Source: Isoetes taiwanensis (lineage: Eukaryota; Streptophyta; Lycopodiopsida; Isoetales; Isoetaceae). From it: DNA of 64,000 bases. A program made the position numbers and the translations under genes. Each line of letters begins with the position of its first letter. Position 1 is the stretch's first letter. Below the pieces are notes generated by a model that searched no databases, had not been told where the DNA came from, and was given only the letters and a program-made list of their open reading frames with translations. This document shows, piece by piece, positions 1 to 11,764 of the stretch. The stretch is taken from positions 20,505,252 through 20,569,251 of the forward strand of contig JAJEKV010000018.1 of assembly GCA_021234155.1 (NCBI GenBank), in the 5' to 3' direction.

Positions 1-866
1 GGTTCATATTACAAACCCTCTTTCCCTGTCTATGACCTGGGCTACATTAGTGACGCCGATTACTACCGGATTAAAAACCCTTGCCTCGAAGGGTTTTCAA
101 GAAAAAACTTAATAGTAATGGGCTCACTAATGCACGATATTATCGATCCGTTTTCCGTCATTCGGATTTTGGATTTTTCCCTACGCCATTATTGTTAGGT
201 TGCAAAACCTTAAACTAAACCGATTAGTACCGATTAGAGCTCCAATCCTAATATGTAGTAATTCTTTGTCAAAATAACATCAATGTGTCCAAAGGTCCGT
301 GTTTATAAACAATCTTGAAATATTCTACCTACACCATGTTAACACAATCCCCAGCTTATGTAGTCACTGCCTAATAGTTCAGTGTAAAGCGTCTAAAGAA
401 ACTTCCTAATTTCATACGTAGCATGCATATACTATGTTGATAGAACTGATGCATTGTGCAAAGAAACCGTCTAATTTCATAGCTTACAACAGCCAATCTA
501 TATTTATACCTAATGATGATAAAAGAATGAAAAGATCAATCATCCAGATTATGCAGATAATGGTATCACCCTTCCCTTGTTTTGTGTGTTACTAGATATT
601 CAATTCAAATGAAAAAAACCTGATTAGATGAACGTCCTCATCTTTGAATTTTTTGAAGGCCTGCAGCATAATTTGATTGTGCTATTCCCTATTCCACTTT
701 GTTGGACATTTTGCAGTTGGCAAAAATTCTTGTAGAGTCCCAAACATGGTTTTTGATTATTCTATGGATGTCTTCACATAATCTGCACACGTCCTCAAGC
801 ACTTGATGTAAGAGCACTTGTAAGCTATTATTTATTAAAGCCTTTAGGCTCTCCTTCAGTCATTTT
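1..866. other. Non-coding flank, no gene seen
   Basis: AT-rich sequence with no supportable reading frame on either strand. The first ~35 bases resemble a stretch near 30950, both starting with GGTTCATATTACAA, so this is probably the edge of a dispersed repeat. Nothing else is recognisable. Confidence 0.4.
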
Positions 867-881
867 GGTGATCCGGGAACC

Positions 882-975
882 AGTTGGAGGGTCGTGCCCT
901 CGCTATCCTGGCCTACGGCGGGGGTTAGACCCCTCAGTCCGTAGCGTATCCCAGTCTCCTTTTTGACTACAAATG
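882..975 (+). repeat. Direct repeat A, copy 1
   Basis: A GC-richer block of about 90 bases containing CCCTCGCTATCCTGG and a CCTACGGCGGGGG-type run. It recurs in the same orientation at 4763-4855 with roughly three quarters identity by eye. Its right end abuts the left arm of an inverted pair (975-1006). It may be the end of a dispersed element or a SINE-like unit; no polymerase III boxes could be confirmed. Confidence 0.55.
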
Positions 976-1006
976 GGTCGAAGCATATAGGTGGGGGACA
1001 CTTTTG
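975..1006. repeat. Inverted repeat, left arm (32 bp)
   Basis: This arm is the reverse complement of 4646-4677 with four mismatches in 32 positions. The shared core is CAAAAGTGTCCCCCA. The two arms could be terminal inverted repeats of a ~3.7-kb transposon, but no convincing target-site duplication is visible (only AAAT on both sides). Confidence 0.5.
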
Positions 1007-1118
1007 GTGTCCGCGACACTTGGTGCTTACTGGGTGCTTGGTAGAAAGCCATTGAAATTTCTGACCCGTCAATAACTGTGGTTTGACAGGTTCTTCATAG
1101 CGCGCGAAGGAGGGAAGT

Positions 1119-3895
1119 TTGGAATTCGCGCCAGTGGCTAGTTCTCCCGCTCTTTGGCCGGATCTACCAATTCCAAGTAAAAAATCAAAGGCGGAAGAAC
1201 AATTCTGGATGAACACCAGACATATTTTATATCCGTCTCCTTCCTTTATTCCTACGTTTTGGTCGGCTCATATCCGGCGGGGCTACTTCATCAAATTTCT
1301 GTTGAGCTCCATCACGTTCTAGGCGCATTTGTGGTGCATTATCATCAAATTCCAGCTATTAGGGCAAGTCTGAGGTTCGAAAATTATTTTTCTCTTTGTC
1401 CTTTTCCTTGCGAAGAGTAGTTCCCTAGGAAATGCAATGCAATGGAGGTGGTTAGTTCTGATCGGGCATCTGGGAATTTTGATCGCTTTTATGGATGAGA
1501 AATTACGCATTGCTTAGGCTAATTGTTTTCAGTCAAATGGCAGTGACTATATATTGAAAATTCAAGAACTGGTTTGTAACTTGATGTATAACCTGTCAGT
1601 TATATAGCAGTTTGTTTTACAGCCAACGTACTATAGGAAGTGCAATGGCACAATGCACTGCACATTTGTACTGGTGGCATGCCAATGTGCATCAGCATGT
1701 CATTATTTTGTGCAAAAAAGATGATTTATTTCTTACTTATTCCATTGTTTAGTGGAAAAACAGATGATTAGAAGATGCCAAACAGAAAGCAAGAACGATT
1801 TTCCAGAGAAGTTGCTACGCGATGTCAAAAGTTAAGCACAAGCATTTGGTGAAGGTAATAACACAACCTATTGAATAATACAATCACAGTAGTAGTCTCC
1901 TATACAATGTACATGCAAGGATTGAATTCATTAACAGGCATATTTATAAGTTTTCTTAAGAAGATGAGCAGGAGATTTTTCAATAATGATATGATCATTG
2001 AATAGAAAATACAAATCCACAAAGCATGCTTGTTTCTTCTTATATAACCATGCATTTTAAGTTTTGGTTTGTCACTTGACACGCTGGGTTTTATGGTACA
2101 GTTCACTGGTGCATGGAAAGAACCAATGGCCTTGATGATAGAACGTTTAAGTGGCCAGTGGTTGTGCAACTCCAACAGATGCATATTGCCTTGGCAGCCA
2201 GTCTTGCCCTTGACATTGCACACCTGATGGATTGCTTGCATGCAAATCCTATGCACATGGAATAACTCGTCGCGCCTTGAAGCTGGGTAAGATCTTTCAA
2301 CCAGGATAAAAAAAGAATCTATTTGGACATTTCACTGCTTGTGGTATTTTTCATGGAGCCAAGTTATTTCTGGGTCAATTCTTTGCTCGTTGTTCAACCA
2401 ATAATAGTTCTAACTAGAGTTTTGGTATTTTATGTTGTCTAGCCTGGTCTACGGTGCTTATTTTCTTACCTACTTGTATGATACAGTGATTAAAGCAAAC
2501 CAGAATACCTTGCGCAAAAGATTTTGAACTAGATTTGTGAAATGATTATCAATTTTGTAACGTACAGTTGTTCATCAGATTCTATTTCATGAATACCCTA
2601 TGATGTAGCTTTAGTTTAAATGCAATGCCATTAAAATGCTAATGTTCAAAGTTCCCTCTAGCATGTAAATTAAAATTGATGTTAGTTGCTGTTGCACAGG
2701 TTATGATTGTAAATTATAGTGATAATTGCCAATGTTTGTTTGTCAGGATTTATTGCCAACTGATCTTGGTCGCTGGAGTAGAAGAGACCTGACAAGCTCT
2801 TCTCAGGTATTCTCAAAAGTGTTTGGAACGCTTTTCTTTTTGTCACACTTCTTGCTTGCTCCTCCTAGGAGAGGTTCAAAATGTTGTATTTACTTTCTTT
2901 CTTTATACCATACAGATCTTTAGTACAGTAGATATTAGTAGGTCTGTGTATGTTCCTTCCTTTGCTCAGTCCTGGTCTTTGATAGATGCTAAGAAATCCT
3001 TTACCCCCAAAACTTTTTGATGTTTCTGCTGTGGAAATATGTCTTATTATCTAAAACAGCCTAAGTTGCCCAATTCAAAAGTGGAGAAAAATTGTATAGT
3101 GATCCAAAGCATGTTTTTAGATCATGAGGTTTTTAGACCAGGGATCATGTTGTCCAGTTTAAATACATTTGGAGGTGTAGCTCAGTTGACTGTGTATGTG
3201 AGTGGACAGAGGTGGAGAGATGTAAAAAGTAAAACAGTAAGTGATATTCATGCAGGGTGGCATTAGTATCTAGTCATTCTTGAGAAGCAAAATTCCACCT
3301 GTATTTGTGTTACATGCATTGGCAACAAGAAAAACAAGGCAGTTTCTTATTGTTGGATATGCTCGCTACTTTGTACTCTTAAAGAAGTTCAGCTTTTAGT
3401 AGCATCTCCTCTAATGGCGGTCATTCTCCTGCCAATTTCAATTAGCTTTTCCATTTTTGAGAACTCTTATTTGACATGGTTTGTAGCACGAGATGAATGT
3501 TTGTTTGATTTTCACTAAAGAAGCTGTGACATTTGGTACAGATTTGCAAAAGGCTTTATATTTTTCATGCGCAACAAGTGATTGGGTACTGAAAAATGTA
3601 TTTTTAATCTTTAAAAAATGACTTTGTCTGTAGAGTCAACATCAATGTCCTATGTTTTGCAGGATCTGGTTTTAATTTACACCCATTTCGGGAGCTGGCA
3701 TCGTGCATAAAGTTGAGAATTGTAGGTGTAGCAGGTGATGCATCATTATGCTAAGACTTAAATTATGATTGTTCTTTAACTTGTGTAAATATGCAGGAAA
3801 GTAGGAGTTCACTTGACTATGAGACTGAGCGAAAGCAATTAGCAAAGAACATATTGCTCCTGAATGCATCTACAGATACTTGGAATGAAGAATGG
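1119..3895 (+). pseudogene. Exon-like scraps of an unidentified gene
   Basis: Several short stretches look like plant exons with AG/GT borders on the plus strand. An open frame at 1119-1322 has no ATG. A 60-base stretch, roughly 2748-2807, follows a CAG acceptor, encodes 20 residues with LLPTDLGRWSRRD, and ends CAG|GTATTC. Another begins after TTTTGCAG near 3662. A third begins after ATATGCAG near 3796 and contains SLDYETERKQLAKN. The second piece has stops in the frame that follows from the first, so the whole is probably a degraded or captured gene. I do not recognise the family. The sequence between the scraps is AT-rich and otherwise empty. Confidence 0.25.
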
Positions 3896-4645
3896 TTCTA
3901 CTAATGTGCTATCCCAACATAAAGTTAGTACAAAAGGAGGGGATCATATCTGAAGTTGAATAGGATGAATTATAAAACCTGCTTTGTGCATTCAAAGTTC
4001 TCAATCAGTGGTTCAAACCTTGAAACGTTGAAATGGCAATTTGCCAATGAGACGAGAACCAAATGGATCAAGACTTTTCTTAATGTTTGAAAGATGGAAT
4101 AATGGTAAGTTATGAGCTTTTCATTGTATCAGATTTGGGATCTTTGTGCTTGTTCAGATTTGGGAACTTTTTTTCAGTGACAGGAAAACATCCTAATTCA
4201 TTCTCTTCATTTGTTAGGCACTCAAGAGCTACACCCAAACTTAGAGTTTCTGGATCTCTACCGTCATTGGGAAGTCTTTCGTAAGCATGGAATTCCAGAA
4301 CAGTTTGTAAACCTCATTTCCTAAAGTCAAATAAGCAAATGCATTACGAAATAAAAGCAAAACAGTTAAAATCAGAGCAAAACAAAGTTGAACGCATACT
4401 TTTCACTTCTCCGATGTCCACTGAGTAGTCACGACTCAAAAAAGGATTGAGAAAGCTCGTCGAAATCATGGCGATTTTATGAATCACGCCGAATTACTTC
4501 GTAAAATGATCTAGGGTCAAAGCATCTAGGGTCGAAGTAGAGCGAGCTGCGTCAAAAAAGAAGAAGGGCAATGACGGGTAAACAGTTAAAAAAATTATTT
4601 AAAAAAAAATGACATGAAGGGTGCTTAGGGGGTGCTTGGCTGGCG

Positions 4646-4677
4646 CAAAAGTGTCCCCCAGCTACGTGCTTTGACCC
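4646..4677. repeat. Inverted repeat, right arm (32 bp)
   Basis: Partner of 975-1006 (28 of 32 positions match). Just to the left, GGTCAAAGCA / GGTCGAAGTA motifs occur at 4510-4545, resembling the arm sequence, so this edge has been partly reiterated. Confidence 0.5.
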
Positions 4678-4762
4678 AAATACCACACTTATATACATAT
4701 GCATTGTGTCTTTTCATGCTGGCTGTTATTCTATGGCAGGAGTTTATAGTGGTCCGGATTAA

Positions 4763-4855
4763 CAGTTGGTGGGTCCAGCCCTCGCTATCCTGGTGTACGG
4801 CGGAGGCTGAGCCTCTCTGTCCCGTAACTTATTCCGTCCACTTTTTACTCAAATG
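4763..4855 (+). repeat. Direct repeat A, copy 2
   Basis: Second copy of the block at 882-975, same orientation, beginning about 85 bases outside the right inverted arm. The shared segments include CCCTCGCTATCCTGG and ACTTTTT/CTTTTT followed by AAATG. Confidence 0.55.
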
Positions 4856-5039
4856 CATTTGCCTTGCCTATGCAGCCCCTAGCCTATGCTGTATTCCCTA
4901 ATTTGTTGCTGAATATAAACTAGAAATATTGAATCTCTTTTATAAACTTAAGAGCTAAAGAAATAGTAGAGAGCAAATTAGAGTGACTAACATGCCAGAA
5001 AATGTCTTCACTAAATGCAATGTCTTGAAATCAAAATAT

Positions 5040-5450
5040 ATGCTACCCTAAGCTAACAGAATTGGTCATTGCCTTGATACAGAAAACTTATCTGGAAGCC
5101 GTTCGTTCGTATGCAAAGTTTCAGAGGCCGAAGTTTCAGAGCTGAACCATCTTTCCCAACAGGCCAATCTTTGAAAAGTTTAAGCACACTGGATGGAGTG
5201 CTCAAAGAGCTTTCCAACAAGCCCAAACACACCCAAAACTGCCACAAGATACAGAAGTTATAGCCAAAAGAAAACTGCAGCCAAACCCTAGCACCGCCAA
5301 AAGAGGGCCGGGACTGTCAGGTAGATTCCATCGACTAAAACAGAGGATCGACGGAAAGCTCATTCGATAAGCTTTCCAAAGAGCCCAAGAACACCTGAAT
5401 CTGACACCGGAATCCCGAGTTATGAGCAAAAGAGCAGGGCTGAAACCCTA
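5040..5450. repeat. Two imperfect direct repeats at Helitron 3' side
   Basis: Two ~90-base segments (about 5205-5290 and 5365-5455) share the order AGCTTTCCAA, AGCCCAA, CACC, GTTATAGCC/GTTATGAGC and AAACCCTA. They replace the expected end of the Helitron helicase frame, so they mark either the 3' end of the Helitron or a later insertion. No coding function is visible. Confidence 0.35.
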
Positions 5451-6553
5451 AGCGCAGGGTAGCCAACAATGATAAGAGAGAACGCATAAGATATGTGGTC
5501 GAATACGATAGATGGAGCGGTAGTTGGCGTCTATGAATAGTCCAGGGCCGATTTTCTGGTTGATAGAAGAAATTTGTTCTCGAAATCGGGTACGTATTCC
5601 CGTCTGGATCACCTAAGACTCTTACCATTACAAACTTTGAATCGATTCAATCACAACCCTAACGTTCTTCACAAGGCCTTTCTCCATGTCTAATCGTTTC
5701 ATCACGTGGCATATTGCCCCCACTTTAAGGAATCCCAGAGTGTGTGAAATTGTTTAAGAAGTCCGAAGTTGCATATGGATGATCATGGATAAGTTCTTCT
5801 TGTTCGGTGATGTGATCATGGCTGTAATACGCCTTATCCTGGTTAGAAACTCTGTTTAATATACGACCATTGAACTCATCGACATGCTTATTGATTGGGG
5901 CGAGGGAAATTCGTTTATCACATTCAGCTGGATTGCAAAGGATCTCCGGTGGATAAAGAAACTCAGCTGTATCTGTAATGTTTTATGTTAAATAAATCCA
6001 ATGGCACTGTGGTTTGTTCCCAATTCTCCCCTATGTTGTCAACAAAATGCATGAGCTCTGGATCTCCTGCATTTCGTATCGGCTGCTGCAGCCTCAACGA
6101 AAAACTCTCCATAACGATTATGATTTTATAGATGCATTGAATGCTGCGATCCTCCTTTCATGACAGGCGCAACTTGCCTAAAATCGCAGCAGCTATGAAA
6201 TGCCTTCCACCAAAAGGAAGATTGTTTCCACACAACCGTTGGATTAGATGGTTCACGCTCTCTATAACAGCTTTGTTGGCCATTGGGAACTCATCTCAAA
6301 TAATGATTCTGCTTCAATGATGAGTTGTGATGCTTCCAAATCATGCTCTAACATTGAATGAAGACCAGCATTGTTTTCAACCACAGGGATTTGGAACAGG
6401 GAATGCGATGTTCACCCTCCTGCATATAATCGAGCCGCCAGGGCTGTTGTACCGCATGGAAGGACTATACCTCTATGGCGGCGCATATGAAAAAATATAC
6501 ATTTCAAGAGAAATGTCTTTCCTGTGCCTGCTTTTCCATCTACAAAGATAGGT
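5440..6553 (-). pseudogene. Helitron Pif1-type helicase, broken
   Basis: On the minus strand a Walker A motif, DGKAGTGKTF, lies at about 6505-6545, just after a one-base frameshift that breaks it from the preceding frame at 6554. Further on, in shifting frames, are PFGGRHFIAAA, QPIRNAGDPEL (about 6090-6060) and FVDNIGENWE. After those comes a C-terminal segment with PWTIHRRQLPL at about 5530. These match the order of superfamily 1B (Pif1) helicase motifs in Helitron proteins. Several stops and frameshifts make it non-functional. Homology fades near 5440, before the last helicase motif would be complete. Confidence 0.75.
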
Positions 6554-7270
6554 TCAGTGCTTTTGAGGAGATTCTAACCATTGTCTCATGAAATCATTCA
6601 TTTTACTTGACATTTCCAACGCAGAATTTAAATACGATGTGTGGCCAGAAAATTTTTCTAGCTCATGCATCACGTCTCGTCCAATACGATGGTGCAACTG
6701 AATACCAAATGCCATGATGTTAGTACCGTGCTGGAGCAAAATATTATTAACTAAGTGGAGAGATTCGTTGAAAGCAATTACATCATCGTTTGGATATTCG
6801 TCTAATAGATCAAGGCTCATAGGCACTTGGAACGTAGTCCATAATTCAGTTACTGGACCTTGGTCGAGCAATAACATAGCAAAAAAGAAACGTAGTTGAG
6901 TAGGACTCAATGATAGAGAAACTGCCTCCTCCATAACTAGCTTTGCTTCATTGTGTGCTGCGAGCAAACCCTCTACCTCTGCAGCCTGTTGGTATGTTTC
7001 ATAAGGTTGATCATTAACTATCTTTAGTTCATCCCATATTCCTGCGGGAAGATGCAATAAAATTTGTCTTAAGTAGAATGCCTCGCCAACCCGAGGTAAT
7101 AATAGACGTATCCTACATATCAGTGGTTGCCTCGTCCGTTTTGCCACGACGTTTCGTGTAAAACCATGTTGCTCCTGTTCTAAATAAGATCCAGATTTCG
7201 ATAATAACGATGGATTATATGTTGTCAATGTAGTATTGGATATACGTAAGTGTATCGAATACATGGTCAA
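6554..7270 (-). pseudogene. Helitron Rep-helicase linker region
   Basis: This is an open frame of 238 codons on the minus strand. It contains YLRQILLHLPAG near its start, then LSPTQLRFFFAMLLLDQGPV and NNILLQHGTNI. These are typical of the segment joining the Rep and helicase domains in plant Helitrons (the region that normally reads LR.LL..V.G..SF..LRT). It lies between the Rep piece (7376 onward) and the Walker A segment (6550 and lower). The ATG at 7270 is internal to the ancestral protein and is not a true start. It ends in a stop where the helicase frame should continue. Confidence 0.7.
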
Positions 7271-7375
7271 GAGGTCGTAAGAAGTATCGGTCCAACAACG
7301 ACCTCGTATTTGGCCGCAACAAATGTAGAGGTAGACATTTAACAGCAGGGGATTTGTGTGTGATGTCGTATGACA

Positions 7376-8059
7376 TTATATTCTCCAAAATGCCTCCATG
7401 GCCGAAAGATAATGGGCCTTTAAGTACTCTTGTATCTCGTTCCTTCGACCTGCTCCAGTAGTATGGCCTCGCGAAGTGTGCTCAAAACCTTGATTTGCGT
7501 CAGGGTTTGTATGCTCGCCACTCACACGTGTTTCTTGTGTGGTCTGGACTCGTTGTTGACTAAGACCCAAGGGTATCCCCTCATGTGCATGACTCTCTTG
7601 AGACATCTGAAATTTTGCAGTGTCAAAGCCCTTATATATGTAATCGTAGAGGTAAGAGAATACATGCACGATAGATGCGATGTCAACCATAATATGACAG
7701 TCGAGTTCATAAAGCAAAAAGGCATTGTACGGAACTACCCACACATCATCCACACTCCTTCTCCTGTATTGCACCTTTGAGTCAAGGTGGGTTGTTGGAT
7801 TAACTGGTTTTGGATAACTATAGCAGCAAGGGGAATTGCGCGGTGAACATCTACCAGAATGTCTATGAATCATAAATTTTTGAACCTGTCTCCGAATAAT
7901 CGAATCGCTTGGTAGTTCTACAGATATAATATCATCAACACATTCTTTTGGTATGTCTGGTTCGGTACGCAACACAAGATGCGCATGGGGAGGTTCTCGC
8001 TTTTGAAACTGTACTATCGTAATTATGTACGACATGCGCTGGAAAAACTTATGCAGCAA
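7376..8059 (-). pseudogene. Helitron Rep (HUH endonuclease) domain
   Basis: The minus-strand frame contains VQFQKREPPHAHLVLR (about 8005-7960), the HUH metal-binding motif of rolling-circle initiators, written HAH here. It then has VVPYNAFLLYELDCHI and YLYDYIYKG (about 7640-7610), the two-tyrosine catalytic block, usually YLYKYVYKG. The tyrosines are present and one lysine is aspartate. The domain would nick donor and target DNA strands. The preceding piece (8272-8069) is separated by a stop, so the protein is truncated. Confidence 0.8.
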
Positions 8060-8068
8060 TTCCTTTAA

Positions 8069-8566
8069 TCATTGCAGTCTTCCATGAAAATAGCGGACAA
8101 CAGCCATAAGATTATTAGACGCATTTTGTCCAGGTCTAAGGGCAGTCCTTATCTCTGGCCAGTCCGTATTCTCGAACAAATAAAGTTGGACGGCCCTTTG
8201 ACCTAGAAAGTGCCAATGCATCTGCAACTTGTACAGAACACCATCTTTGGACCCCAAGAACGATGAAATCAAGATAACGTCATTTTATTCATCGTTTTCG
8301 CGCTCAGAATAGTCCTCATCATATTGAACTCTCCTATTTCGGAAGGCGGATGTCCTAAAGTAATTTAGACGTGCGCCCGCAACCCTGGAATACATGTTAA
8401 CCAGGTATTCCCCACATAGACGACCTAGTCGAAGGAATCTATCCTCATGCAATAGCCTTGCCCTATACCATTGTAACTGCGTGAAACCATATATTACTAG
8501 GACCTCACCCTGGTGTACCATGTGGAAAAAATAGAGGATATTGCAAAGGTTGAAACATGGGATCAA
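8069..8566 (-). pseudogene. Helitron-like N domain, two broken frames
   Basis: Two minus-strand frames carry the region upstream of Rep. In 8566-8285 there is RLLHEDRFLRLGRLCGEYLV and MYSRVAGARLNYFR. In 8272-8069 there is TDWPEIRTALRPGQNASN and YFHGRLQ. They match the Helitron_like_N family pattern (QYVVDMY...R, NPNWPEI...L.PGQ.A.DRPDL, VFHGKL). A stop at 8285 and another after 8069 break the frame into the Rep domain. Confidence 0.75.
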
Positions 8567-8729
8567 GAATGTTCATGAAAGTCAGTTCACCTTCACTGCG
8601 AGCCCAGAACCCGGCCGTGATGGAATAAGGAATTCAAGTCTATTACCCAAAATAATAAACATGTTTTCCATCAAATTAGATAAGGGCTTTGCATCTTCAA
8701 GACATCTTGTATTGGAAGCGAACCACTAG

Positions 8730-9690
8730 TGTTTTATATGGTATATAGTCGTTACTAATTTCATAGAAAACCCATTTATACGAAACACATTAAAATAGCT
8801 TAGGTTTATGCCTCTATCTCATATTGATATAGTCATAAAAGAGGTTGTGAAATGTGTATGGAATGAACAATAGTTTGTTGAAAAAAACAAAGCTTGTTTA
8901 TTTATAAACTATTGCGATTAAAGACTTTGTCATTGCCATTTTAAAAGACTTGTTCGGCATATATTCATTTATACTTTATGATTAAACCACTATCTAATTT
9001 ATAGCAGTAAGTAATCCAAACTATCACTAAAACTAATGGCCAATTACAATATAAACGCTCATCATTCTAAAAGCATGGTTTGAAATCTTACTATGGTTGG
9101 TTTCTTGGAGAATCCTTGTTCTTCTAAAAGCATATATGGTTTTCGTGATGTACACCATGCCTAGTTTTTGAGATAGTAAGAGATAACTGGTTCAAAATTA
9201 GAAATCAGAGAACAAAAATGCTTAGATTGATATACTCATTACAGGAGACCCATAATTGTTTCAAGCACACTATTTCTGCCTAATTGTGACAATAGAAAGA
9301 TCACCTTTCCTTGTCTTCCATCCATCTTTGGATATTTTCAGTATCTTCAGCTTCAAACATAATATTGCAAAATGCTTGTAGGTCCTTGCCCATTTAGCGT
9401 GGACGATTTTGGAAAAGCATTCTTTTGCTCACTATTGAAATCTTTGCGGAATGTTAGTATGTGCTTGCTGCCAACATTGCGAACTTTATCCTTACCAAGT
9501 GAGCCAACATGCACACAATTTTATGCTTTGGATTCGGCATGCACTCAGGAGTGTCATCCTAATGAACTTGATTTGCCTTCAGTTGAGAAGAAAATTTGGA
9601 TGAAGCTACCTTCTCTAAGATTGCTATTTGAAAACCATGCGGTGATGGCCATGCAATATATCCTGGAATCTCATCCCAAACATAACTACA
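8730..9690. other. Sequence inside the Helitron, no gene seen
   Basis: AT-rich interval between the Helitron N domain and the membrane-protein-like exons. An open plus-strand frame at 9372-9728 (118 codons) has no recognisable domain and lies opposite the unidentified minus-strand exons, so it is not called. The interval is either an intron or an insertion. Confidence 0.35.
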
Positions 9691-9697
9691 GGCAGGC

Positions 9698-10831
9698 TCA
9701 AATTCTGAAATTATCAACAAAAACTTGAGTGAGGATGACTTGCTTGTGGCGACAGACCAAATAAGAAAAATCTAGAGTTATACAAGAATACATGGACAAT
9801 AGAACTCCACAAACAACCAAGCCCTGTACACCTAACAATGGTATTGCCAGAAAGACTGCATTGAATGAAACCAACATAAAAGAGACATAAAAGAGACCAT
9901 CATATCCACTGTACAGAAATTTGGCATCAAACAACTAACATTGTTTCACATCCTAAAAGCAACAATCTAAATGAGCACAACAAACAATATACCCATGAGG
10001 CAATAATACTATAAAGGAAACAAACATAAATGAACAGCCAAAAAACATGCAGCAGTGCAGTGAGTTATGGAGTTCAAGAAAGAAGATACTCACCTGCCTG
10101 TAGGATTCTTCTTCGAAGGTAATACTTCATGTAAATTTGCCAGTGTTATAGTGGAAAGCCCATTATGTATAAGGGAAGGGTCCCTGGTGTTTCTTTGGGC
10201 TGTCAATCTGCCAGTCTATTAGCGAATTTTTTTTCAATGATAACAACAAGATAAAAATGGACAAACCGAGGGCTGTTGCCAAAGAAAATCCCAAAAGATG
10301 TGCCTCGTAGGAGGGTTCATCGGTGGAGCCTGAGGGACGCTGCAATGTCTATGTACCATCCATGGAGATTTCTCATGTTATGTTCCTCCAATGCATAGAC
10401 TGCATCATTATTTCCAACATGATAATGGGGCCGTCAAAATGCTGCATTCTCCAAGCAATATTCAGGGGAGGATCTACCAGTTTTGCATCTGTTTGATTCA
10501 ATAACGGAACTAAGAGAACATGGAATAGCAGAGTACCAATGTCAAGATATGGGGCGAAATGTCAGAGGTGTGAAATTGACCTTGTTGAATATGTAGAACT
10601 TTCTGCGTGCGATGGCCTACCAAAGAGCCTGCCATCAACTTCCCTAACTACGGTCTTCTCCCTTCCCGCACATGTTGCTCTTCCTTTGGCTAGACAGAGA
10701 CTTGAGATAATCCCCATAGATGCCTTGCGTTGCTGGTGTTGCTCTGTAAAGGTCGCACTGACACAAACAAAAAATGAGAAACTACATGCCATACAAAACA
10801 GAGAAATCGAACGTGTAAGCAGAAAAGGCAA
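9698..10831 (-). pseudogene. Unidentified membrane-protein-like exons inside the Helitron
   Basis: Three minus-strand stretches have exon-like character. The piece at 10831-10562 contains MGIISSLCLAKGRATCAG. The piece at 10345-10163 follows a CATTGCAG acceptor, contains STDEPSYEAHLLGF and then a hydrophobic helix (TALGLSIFILLLSL). The piece at 9934-9698 carries two strongly hydrophobic segments. The combination suggests fragments of a host membrane-protein gene. Helitrons are known to capture host gene pieces, and these sit between the element's N-terminal and Rep regions. I do not recognise the family, and no continuous frame can be assembled. Confidence 0.3.
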
Positions 10832-10899
10832 ACCTGTAATAGAAAAAATCAGCCAAAGCTTTTGCTATGCATCTTCGCAAAAACAAATTTTCTCTTTAG

Positions 10900-11764
10900 T
10901 GCCCTAAAAAATCCAAGTAGAGCATCCGAAATGATTTCCTACGGCACAGGCACAACAGAGGAAATCGCCACCGAAATGCAGGCGAGAAGCAATCGCATGC
11001 ATAGAGCCCACATGAAAGACGGACCTAGAATTCACAAGTGGGGCTCCATGGAGTGCCATTCCAATGGATTGGAGCTATCAAGTCAATCCTTGATCGAGTG
11101 AGCCCATTTATTAGAAACCTTCGGATGATGGGAAGTATGTGTATGCCTGCAGCATACATCACAATTGAAGGATTAATTGGAAATGATGAAATAGCGGCAA
11201 TTGCAGAGGGCTAAATATCATTAGTGGTTTACAAATGGAATATTTCTTAGTTTTCTTAACTAAATAAATAATCATCAACTATTAATTCCAAACATAATTG
11301 GCTTACCTCCAACATAAAATATTTGGAAGTTTGTAAAGACACCAGTCTTTTGAGAGATAAACTATCAATTCTTTTGATATAAAACTTGTAGACTTTTAGT
11401 CTATGCAATATCAATGGTTCATGCCAACAAGATATCCATGAGTTGGTTGGAACACCACTACGAGTTTCCCAATTCTTTAAAGCTAAAGACACTAGTGATT
11501 TACAACCTATACTATTAATTGGTCCACATGTTACATAACAAAAAACCAAGAAAATTCACCACCACAAAGAACCATAGTGGCAAACTATACCAACAAACCA
11601 TAATTATAAAGTATAGGTACTTACTATGTAGATATACCACATTGAAGAACCTTAAATATGAACCTCACTATTTAACTCCATCTAGTTATTCAACAGATTA
11701 ACCCACAAAGTAATATTAGTTTATCTTAGTAGTATAATACAAAAAATAACACAAAAAACTAACA
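10900..11764. other. Non-coding spacer in the Helitron
   Basis: AT-rich sequence without supportable coding potential, just downstream (minus sense) of the Helitron N-terminal frame. It may be intron or degenerate Helitron sequence. Confidence 0.35.

Noticed and set aside
3170-3240. tRNA-like D-arm phrase (GGTGTAGCTCAGTTG)
   Set aside because: No matching acceptor stem, anticodon loop or T-arm follows within tRNA length.
882-4855. LTR pair of a retrotransposon
   Set aside because: The direct blocks are only ~90 bp, lack TG...CA ends, PBS and PPT, and no polyprotein lies between them.
9372-9728. 118-codon plus-strand frame in the Helitron
   Set aside because: No recognisable domain; overlaps the end of minus-strand exon-like sequence; probably chance.
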